Origin: JAABQT01 sp041488375 | GTDB taxonomy: Bacteria > Pseudomonadota > Gammaproteobacteria > Burkholderiales > SG8-39 | Length of the DNA stretch: 10,912 nucleotides | Direction: 5' to 3' | Assembly: GCA_041488375.1 (NCBI GenBank) | Contig: JBGPPD010000089.1 | Coordinates: forward strand, 1-10,912 | Shown here: positions 6,253 to 10,912 of the stretch, piece by piece | Position numbering within the stretch: position 1 is the stretch's first letter | How the letters are laid out: each line of letters begins with the position of its first letter | The notes under the pieces: generated by a model | The model's input: the letters and a program-made list of their open reading frames with translations, nothing else | Told to the model about the DNA's origin: nothing | Databases searched by the model: none | Translations under genes and position numbers: made by a program

Positions 6253-7209
6253 GTGCGCGTCCGCTTCTGGGGCACCCGCGGCTCGATCCCCGTCGCGCTC
6301 ACTTCCGCCGACATCCGCGACAAGGTCGCCGTGGCGCTGATGCGCGCCGGCGGCCGCAGCTTCGAGTCGATCGGCGAGGCCCACGCCTACGCCGAACAGC
6401 ACCTCGATTTCTCCCTGTCGCACACCTTCGGCGGGCATTCGGCCTGCGTAGAGCTCGAAACCGGCCACGACGAATACTTCGTGTGCGACATGGGCAGCGG
6501 CGCGCGCCCGTTCGGCGCCCACGTCCTGGCGCGCCAGTCGGGCCGGCCGGCGACGGTCAACGTGTTCATGTCGCACGTGCACTGGGACCACATCATGGGT
6601 TTCCCGTTCTTCGGACCAGCCTATGTCCCGGGCACGCACATCCGCATCCATGGCTGCCACGACGTGCTCGAGCATGCCTTCCGCCTGCAGCAAGCCCCGC
6701 CCTGCTTCCCGGTGGAATTCTCGCAGCTCGCCGCCGACATCGAGTTCGTGCGGCTGGCCCCCGGGGAGACACGCGTCATTTCCGGCATCCGCGTCACGCC
6801 CGCGCCGCAGATGCATTCCGGCGACTCCTACGGCTACCGCTTCGAAGGCCCGGGCAAGTCCTTCGTCTACACCACCGACTCGGAGCACAAGCTGGAGAAC
6901 CGCGCCCAGACCGAGCGTTTCGTCAGGTTCTTCCACGAGGCCGACGTCGTCGTGTTCGACGCCATGTACTCGCTCGCCGACGCCATCTCGGTGAAGGCGG
7001 ACTGGGGCCATTCCAGCAACATCATCGGCGTAGAGCTCTGCCAGATGGCGCGCGTCAAGCACCTGGTGTTGTTCCACCATGAACCGGCCTACGACGACGC
7101 CACCATCGAGGGCGTGCTGCGCGAAACGCGGCGCTTCGAGGAATTGACGCGGGGCACGCAGGCGCTGCAAGTCTCCGCCGCCTACGACGGCCTGGAGATC
7201 GACGTCTGA
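6253..7209 (+). CDS. Metallo-beta-lactamase-fold hydrolase
   Basis: 318 residues. The N-terminus RVRFWGTRGSIP is typical of a cytoplasmic MBL subgroup related to PhnP and cyclic-nucleotide phosphodiesterase-like enzymes. The metal motif HVHWDH is intact (His108, His110, Asp112, His113). Further likely ligands are His188 in PQMHSGDSYGY, Asp209 in YTTDSEH, and His275/His276 in LFHHEP. A long insertion between the RGSIP motif and the conserved FGGHSACVEL includes a helical segment (about 17-52). The GTG start at 6253 is preceded by GGGGA (6240-6244) at 8 bases, which overlaps the end of the STAS gene. Its stop overlaps the phosphatase start (CTGA), so the three genes are probably translated together. 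The substrate cannot be told from sequence: a phosphodiester, a cyclic nucleotide or a small signal molecule is possible. Its place between a STAS protein and its phosphatase suggests a role in the same signalling pathway. Confidence 0.9.
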   Translation: MRVRFWGTRGSIPVALTSADIRDKVAVALMRAGGRSFESIGEAHAYAEQHLDFSLSHTFGGHSACVELETGHDEYFVCDMGSGARPFGAHVLARQSGRPATVNVFMSHVHWDHIMGFPFFGPAYVPGTHIRIHGCHDVLEHAFRLQQAPPCFPVEFSQLAADIEFVRLAPGETRVISGIRVTPAPQMHSGDSYGYRFEGPGKSFVYTTDSEHKLENRAQTERFVRFFHEADVVVFDAMYSLADAISVKADWGHSSNIIGVELCQMARVKHLVLFHHEPAYDDATIEGVLRETRRFEELTRGTQALQVSAAYDGLEIDV

Positions 7210-9338
7210 GATCCGCCTGGTCCAAGCGGGTAGGCCCGCTGGCACTGGTGATCGCGTTGATGGTGCTGCTCGCCGCGGAACCGCAGTTCGTGCACGCACT
7301 GCGCAACGCGCTGTTCGACGGCTACCAGAAGCTCTATCCGCGCGAGCGGCGCAGCGCACCGACCGTCATCGTCGCGATCGACGAGCAGGCGCTGGAGCAG
7401 CACGGCCAGTGGCCCTGGCCGCGCACGCGCATCGCGCAGCTCATCGCCGGCATCCGCGCCGCCAAGCCGGCCGCCATCGGCCTCGACCTGCTGTTTCCCG
7501 AACGCGACCGCTTTTCGCCGGGCGAAGTGGCGCAGGAAGTGGAGGATTTGTCCGCCGACGTGGCACGCCGGCTGCGCGCTCTGCCCTCGAACGATGCCGC
7601 GCTGGCCACGGCCATTCGCGGCGGCAGGGTGGTGCTCGGCGTCGCCGGTCTGGAGACCCCGGACCCGAGGTTTGCACGCCCCCCCGCCGCGGCCCAGATA
7701 CGCATCGTCAATGCGCCGGACCTCGCGCTGCGTCGCTTTGCCGGGCACTTGTCGAGCCTGCCGCTGATCGACCGCGCCGCCGACGGCCGCGGACTGCTCA
7801 GCGTCGATCCGGAGAGCAGCGTGATCCGCCGCGCCCTGGTGGCGGGCAGGATCGGCGATGTGGTCGTGCCGGCGCTGAGCATCGAAATGCTGCGCGTGGC
7901 GACCGGAGCGCCGCTGTCGCTGTTCGGCCGCGGACGCGACCAGATCGAGCTGCGCCTCGGCGACATCGCGGTGCCGGCGCACGCCGACGGAAGCTTCTGG
8001 ATCTGGTACGGGCCGCATGACCCCACGCGATTCGTGTCCGCGGCCAAGGTATTCGACGGCAGCCTCGGCGCCGAAGAGCTGCAGAGCAAGCTGGTGCTGG
8101 TCGGCGTCACCGGCCTGGGGCTGCTGGACTACCAGAGCACGGCGCTCGGCGAACGGGTGCCCGGCGTGGAGATCCATGCCCAGATTCTGGAGCAGATTTT
8201 CGATGGCGCTTACCTGCGCCGGCCGGCCGTGCTGCACACGCTGGAAATGGCCCTGCTCGCGGCCGCGGCGCTGGTGCTCGCCTTTGCCGTGCCCACGCTG
8301 GGCGTTGCCGGCTCGATCGCGCTATACGCGGCGGTGGCGGCCGCGCTGGGCGCGCTGGGCATCGCCGGGTTCGTGCTGGAAGGCATGCTGCTCGACGTCG
8401 CTTGGCCGATCATCGGGGCGACCCTGGTGTTCGGCATCGTGCTGGCGGAGGCCTTGAGCGAGGCGGACGAGCAACGCCGCCGCCTGCGCGAGCAGGCGGC
8501 GCGGGTGACCGGCGAACTGGAGTCCGCGCGACGCATCCAGATGGGATTGCTGCCTGTGCCGGCCATCCTGTTCGCGCACGAAACGCGCTTCGGCATCGAC
8601 GCGCTGCTGGAGCCGGCGCGCACGGTCGGCGGCGATTTCTACGACTGCTTCATGCTCGATGCGCACCGCTTGTTCTTCATCGTCGCCGACGTCTCCGGCA
8701 AAGGCCTGCCCGCCAGCCTGTTCATGGCCCTGTCCAAGACCCTGCTGAAGAGTGCGGCGCGGCGCGTCGACGACGTGGGCGGCCTGCTGGTGCGCGCCAA
8801 TGCCGAAGTGTCGCGCGAAAACCCGGAATCGCTGTTCATCACCGCGTTCGCCGCTATCCTGGACACGCGCACCGGCATGCTGGAGTTCAGCAACGCCGGG
8901 CACGAGCCGCCCTTCGCGCGGCGCCCGGGAGGCCGGCTGGCGCGCCTGGAGCATTCCGGCGGGCCGCCGCTGTGCGTGATGGAGAACTACGCGTATCCAG
9001 TGGAGTACCGCGAAATCGCCGCCGGCGAATGGATCTGCGTGGTCACCGACGGCGTCACCGAGGCGATGAATCCGGCCGGGGAACTGTACGGCGTTGCGCG
9101 ATTGCGGGAATTCCTGCAAACGCTGCCCGAAGACGTGGCGCCGGCCGCGTTGCTGGCCGCGGTGCGCGCGGACGTGGCGCGCTTTGTCGGCCCTGCCGAA
9201 CCGTCGGACGACCTGACCATGCTGTGCGTGCGCTGGAACGGCCGCGTCGCCGCGGCGCCCGTCGACGCGGAATCAGCGGACGCTGATCTCGACGCGCCGG
9301 TTGCGGGGCTCGGCGACTTCGTCGTCAGTCGGCACTAG
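7206..9338 (+). CDS. Membrane CHASE2-domain PP2C (SpoIIE/RsbU-type) serine phosphatase
   Basis: 710 residues if started at CTG 7206. Order: N-terminal membrane anchor (about 10-25) preceded by a basic SKR, periplasmic CHASE2 sensor (about 30-335, with VIVAIDEQALEQHGQWPWPR and AAIGLDLLFPE), three membrane helices (about 345-418), a charged coiled-coil linker (about 418-450), then a PP2C domain. The PP2C metal motifs are GGDFYD (475-480), VADVSGKG (493-500), TDGVTEAMN with Asp615, and SDDLTM with Asp668/Asp669, all intact. Such phosphatases dephosphorylate STAS proteins, so the 5873 product is the expected substrate. A CTG start is favoured because the first GTG (7248) would remove the basic residues before the anchor, no ATG/GTG/TTG lies between, and GGAG (7194-7197) is well spaced. 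The reading frame runs 66 bases into the facing OmpA-type gene, giving an unconserved-looking tail (about 675-710). Confidence 0.92.
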   Translation: MRSAWSKRVGPLALVIALMVLLAAEPQFVHALRNALFDGYQKLYPRERRSAPTVIVAIDEQALEQHGQWPWPRTRIAQLIAGIRAAKPAAIGLDLLFPERDRFSPGEVAQEVEDLSADVARRLRALPSNDAALATAIRGGRVVLGVAGLETPDPRFARPPAAAQIRIVNAPDLALRRFAGHLSSLPLIDRAADGRGLLSVDPESSVIRRALVAGRIGDVVVPALSIEMLRVATGAPLSLFGRGRDQIELRLGDIAVPAHADGSFWIWYGPHDPTRFVSAAKVFDGSLGAEELQSKLVLVGVTGLGLLDYQSTALGERVPGVEIHAQILEQIFDGAYLRRPAVLHTLEMALLAAAALVLAFAVPTLGVAGSIALYAAVAAALGALGIAGFVLEGMLLDVAWPIIGATLVFGIVLAEALSEADEQRRRLREQAARVTGELESARRIQMGLLPVPAILFAHETRFGIDALLEPARTVGGDFYDCFMLDAHRLFFIVADVSGKGLPASLFMALSKTLLKSAARRVDDVGGLLVRANAEVSRENPESLFITAFAAILDTRTGMLEFSNAGHEPPFARRPGGRLARLEHSGGPPLCVMENYAYPVEYREIAAGEWICVVTDGVTEAMNPAGELYGVARLREFLQTLPEDVAPAALLAAVRADVARFVGPAEPSDDLTMLCVRWNGRVAAAPVDAESADADLDAPVAGLGDFVVSRH

Positions 9339-9866
9339 CGGCTCGCGTTCGCCGCGCCCAGCGGTCTGGATGCGCGCATTGGCGATGCCAAGCTTCACCA
9401 GTTCGAGGCGCACCCGCTCGGCGCGCTGCAGGGACAGCCGGTCGTTGGATTGCAGGTTACCGACGCGATCGGTGTGGCCGATCACCACCACGTCGGGAGC
9501 GCCCCGCTGGCGCAATTCAGCCAGCATCTTCTCGAGTTCGACCACCGACTCCGGCGTGAATTCGTCCTTGCCTTCGAGGAAGTAGAGCAGGAAGGACTTG
9601 GGGCGGTGCGGCAGCGCCGCCAGCAACGGGCCGAAATCCCGCCGCACCTCGGACTCCTGCAGGCGCTGCGGCTGCGGCCCGCCGCCGTCCATGATGCGGC
9701 TTGCGGCGTAGGCCTGGTTGAGGACCGCCCGCTCGCCGCCCCGCTCCACCACCACCATCCCGACCTTTCCGTCCGGCTCGGGCAGCACCACCACCAATTC
9801 ATCGCCAAGCGGCTGGCGCGACAGGATCATGAGCGCCGTCAGCAGCGCGGCGATCACCACCGCCAT
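9273..9866 (-). CDS. OmpA-family peptidoglycan-binding protein with N-terminal membrane segment
   Basis: 197 residues. A hydrophobic N-terminus (VVIAALLTALMIL, 3-15) acts as signal or anchor and has no Cys lipobox. A variable region (about 20-85) follows, then an OmpA C-terminal domain (about 90-195) with FLLYFLEGKDEFTPES, VVIGHTDRVGN (127-137), NDRLSLQRAERV and the closing NRRVEISVR. These domains bind the diaminopimelate peptide of peptidoglycan, so the protein likely sits at the inner membrane/periplasm contacting the cell wall. Unusually, no Lys or Arg precedes the hydrophobic stretch. The ATG at 9864-9866 follows the fecR stop directly and in the same frame (TAA then ATG), with GAAG just upstream. 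The last 66 bases overlap the 3' end of the phosphatase gene on the other strand. It is probably co-transcribed with fecR and functionally tied to the CHASE2 sensor. Confidence 0.9.
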   Translation of the reverse strand: MAVVIAALLTALMILSRQPLGDELVVVLPEPDGKVGMVVVERGGERAVLNQAYAASRIMDGGGPQPQRLQESEVRRDFGPLLAALPHRPKSFLLYFLEGKDEFTPESVVELEKMLAELRQRGAPDVVVIGHTDRVGNLQSNDRLSLQRAERVRLELVKLGIANARIQTAGRGEREPLVPTDDEVAEPRNRRVEISVR

Positions 9867-10319
9867 TTACTTCTTCGCCGGCTCGTCGACCTGCACGATG
9901 AACTCGGTGCCGCGCACCCCCATGATGGCCGCCGGCGTGTGCACTTTCATCGAGTAGGGCGACTGCTTGACCATCTTGCCCGAAATCACCGCCAGGGTGC
10001 CCTTCTTGAGCGAAGCGTCGAACCGTCCGGCGTGGGTGGTGCTGTCGAAGCTGTAGTGGTCCACCACCAGCACGCTGTTCGGACCCGTCGACAACAGGCT
10101 GTTGTCGTTGAACGTGACGCCGACCGAGCCGTCGGCGCCGGTGACCAGCGCATCCGATTGCCGGATCGGCATGCCCACCGCGACCGGCAGCAGCTTGCCT
10201 TCGCGCTCCACGTGCACCGTCCCCTTCGCCGTCTTCACCTGCCCGACGTCATTGGCCCAGGCCGTGCCCGCTAGCGCAACTGCCGACGCGATTGCCGCAG
10301 CTGCAATGATTTGGCGCAT
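9867..10319 (-). CDS. Periplasmic FecR-domain protein
   Basis: 150 residues. A signal peptide is clear: MRQIIAAAAIASAVALAG then TAWA, with likely cleavage after Ala22. The mature part is a FecR domain ending in the characteristic TPAAIMGVRGTEFIVQV (about 128-144). It lacks the cytoplasmic anti-sigma segment and membrane helix of true FecR regulators, so it is a free periplasmic protein. FecR-domain proteins of this short type are often found beside CHASE2-domain sensors, and here the CHASE2 phosphatase lies on the opposite strand. The ATG at 10317-10319 has a strong GGGAGG (10324-10329, minus strand) four bases upstream. It ends with a TAA immediately followed by the ompA-type ATG in the same frame. 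The gene is divergent from the RsbW-like gene with a 57-base gap. A sensory or ligand-binding partner role for CHASE2 is inference. Confidence 0.9.
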   Translation of the reverse strand: MRQIIAAAAIASAVALAGTAWANDVGQVKTAKGTVHVEREGKLLPVAVGMPIRQSDALVTGADGSVGVTFNDNSLLSTGPNSVLVVDHYSFDSTTHAGRFDASLKKGTLAVISGKMVKQSPYSMKVHTPAAIMGVRGTEFIVQVDEPAKK

Positions 10320-10347
10320 AGTGCCTCCCGCTGATTTACAGGGATTC

Positions 10348-10353
10348 TATAAT
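10348..10353 (+). promoter_or_regulatory. Predicted -10 box (TATAAT) for the RsbW-like gene in a divergent promoter region
   Basis: A perfect TATAAT is followed by the palindrome CCCCGGGG (10355-10362). No good -35 sequence is seen at 16-18 bases upstream, so the promoter may need an activator. Transcription would start around 10360, giving a leader of about 17 bases with AGGGAG (10368-10373) before the GTG at 10377. The same AT-rich core read on the minus strand (TATAGAAT) could serve fecR, with about 20-25 bases between the start point and its ATG. Confidence 0.5.
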
Positions 10354-10376
10354 GCCCCGGGGACAACAGGGAGACC

Positions 10377-10796
10377 GTGAAATACGCCCGAGTCGGACAG
10401 TTTATTGCACGTCTGGACCAGTTGCGCCCGGTGCAGGCCTTCCTCGAGGGTTTCTGCACCGACGCCGGCCTGCCGCGCCAGGAGTGCCTGCGCCTCAATC
10501 TGGTGCTGGAGGAACTGTTCACCAACACCGTCAAGCATGGCCATCGCGGCGATTGCGACGCCCCGGTGTGGATCGGCCTGACGCGAACCGACGGGGCGGT
10601 GCAGGTCGTTTACGAGGACAAGGCGCCGCCGTTCAATCCTTACGCACGCTTGAGCGAGCCGGTTGTGGAAACCACTGTTTCGATGCGGAAGATCGGGGGT
10701 CTCGGCGTGCTCCTGACCAAGGAGCTCGCGGCCACGCGCGACTATGCCTACCTGTTCGGACGCAACCGCATCCGCCTGACCCTCGCCGCCGCCTGA
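10377..10796 (+). CDS. RsbW-like serine kinase / anti-sigma factor (HATPase_c_2)
   Basis: 139 residues, the usual size for RsbW/SpoIIAB-type GHKL kinases. The N-box is VLEELFTNTVKHG (43-55; Glu45/Glu46 and Asn50 for Mg-ATP). The second motif is YEDKAPPFNP (79-88, Asp81). The glycine motif is RKIGGLGVLLTK (104-115). The order and spacing are those of anti-sigma kinases that phosphorylate STAS proteins on serine. With the STAS protein at 5873 and the CHASE2-PP2C phosphatase at 7206 it forms a complete partner-switching set, although it is separated from them by the two minus-strand envelope genes. GTG at 10377 is the start, preceded by AGGGAG at a short spacing of three bases. No sigma factor adjoins it, so its output target may be a sigma factor elsewhere or another protein. 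The stop lies 3 bases from the 3' end of a convergent tRNA gene. Confidence 0.88.
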   Translation: MKYARVGQFIARLDQLRPVQAFLEGFCTDAGLPRQECLRLNLVLEELFTNTVKHGHRGDCDAPVWIGLTRTDGAVQVVYEDKAPPFNPYARLSEPVVETTVSMRKIGGLGVLLTKELAATRDYAYLFGRNRIRLTLAAA

Positions 10797-10799
10797 TCG

Positions 10800-10886
10800 T
10801 GGTACCCGGGGCCGGACTCGAACCGGCATGGCCTTGCGGCCCAGGGATTTTAAGTCCCATGCGTCTACCAATTTCGCCACCCGGGC
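10800..10886 (-). tRNA. tRNA-Leu (anticodon UAA)
   Basis: On the minus strand the sequence starts GCCCGGGTGG and ends CCCGGGTACCA. The 7-bp acceptor stem pairs fully with a G-U closing pair, and the CCA end is encoded (10800-10802). The anticodon loop is CTTAAAA, with anticodon TAA at 10850-10852 closed by GGGA/TCCC. A long variable arm (GGCC-GCAA-GGCC), as expected for leucine tRNAs, and a standard T arm (GCCGG-TTCGAGT-CCGGC) follow. Length is 87 with CCA. It decodes UUA and UUG codons, which are rare in this GC-rich genome. The gene faces the RsbW-like gene tail to tail. Confidence 0.97.
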
Positions 10887-10912
10887 GGCGGCGCGGCAAG
10901 CAAGATTGGAGG
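10887..10912. other. Upstream flank of the tRNA gene
   Basis: The last 26 bases lie upstream of the tRNA on its own strand and contain no recognisable gene. A tRNA promoter would be expected here but is cut by the window edge. Confidence 0.3.

Noticed and set aside
6232..7359. 375-codon minus-strand open frame opposite the metallohydrolase gene
   Set aside because: The sense strand encodes an intact MBL-fold protein; the antisense text has no domain features.
10347..10880. Minus-strand open frame starting MAKLVDAWDLKSLGRKAMPV
   Set aside because: This is the familiar false translation of a tRNA-Leu gene continuing into the antisense of the kinase gene.
1..10912. CRISPR array or phage genes
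   Set aside because: No regularly spaced direct repeats and no phage structural, integrase or lysis proteins are visible.

Overview
The window is very GC-rich, with GC-biased third codon positions, tightly packed genes and many stop/start overlaps. Together with betaproteobacterial-looking proteins (a DUF1178 zinc-ribbon protein, a NicX-type dioxygenase, CHASE2/FecR/OmpA envelope signalling proteins) this suggests a free-living betaproteobacterium, probably of the Burkholderiales/Rhodocyclales type. That assignment is inference; no marker gene fixes the taxon.

Left edge (1-885): no convincing complete gene. There is the 3' end of a short reading frame (3-95), an AT-rich spot near 120-150, and a G-rich stretch with several small palindromes and a possibly coding fragment around 453-680. 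This looks like the relic or edge of an inserted element next to ordinary chromosome. At 886 the chromosome resumes with a DUF1178 gene on the minus strand.

Catabolic operon (1350-5762, plus strand): four genes joined by 4-base stop/start overlaps. They encode a NicX-like (2,5-dihydroxypyridine 5,6-dioxygenase family) metal enzyme, an alpha/beta hydrolase, an acyl-CoA dehydrogenase-fold protein and an AMP-forming acyl-CoA ligase. Dioxygenase plus hydrolase resembles ring opening followed by deformylation in nicotinate degradation. The two CoA-type enzymes are not part of the standard nic pathway, so the substrate is open.

Signalling block (5873-10796): a STAS anti-anti-sigma protein, a metallo-beta-lactamase-fold hydrolase and a membrane CHASE2-PP2C (SpoIIE/RsbU-type) phosphatase form one plus-strand operon. 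Facing it on the minus strand are a periplasmic FecR-domain protein and an OmpA-type peptidoglycan-binding protein. Divergent from fecR lies an RsbW-like serine kinase/anti-sigma gene. STAS, phosphatase and kinase are the three parts of a partner-switching circuit. The CHASE2 sensor, FecR and OmpA proteins point to envelope or periplasmic sensing. No sigma factor is in the window.

Right edge: a tRNA-Leu(UAA) gene on the minus strand with encoded CCA, ending only 3 bases from the kinase stop codon.
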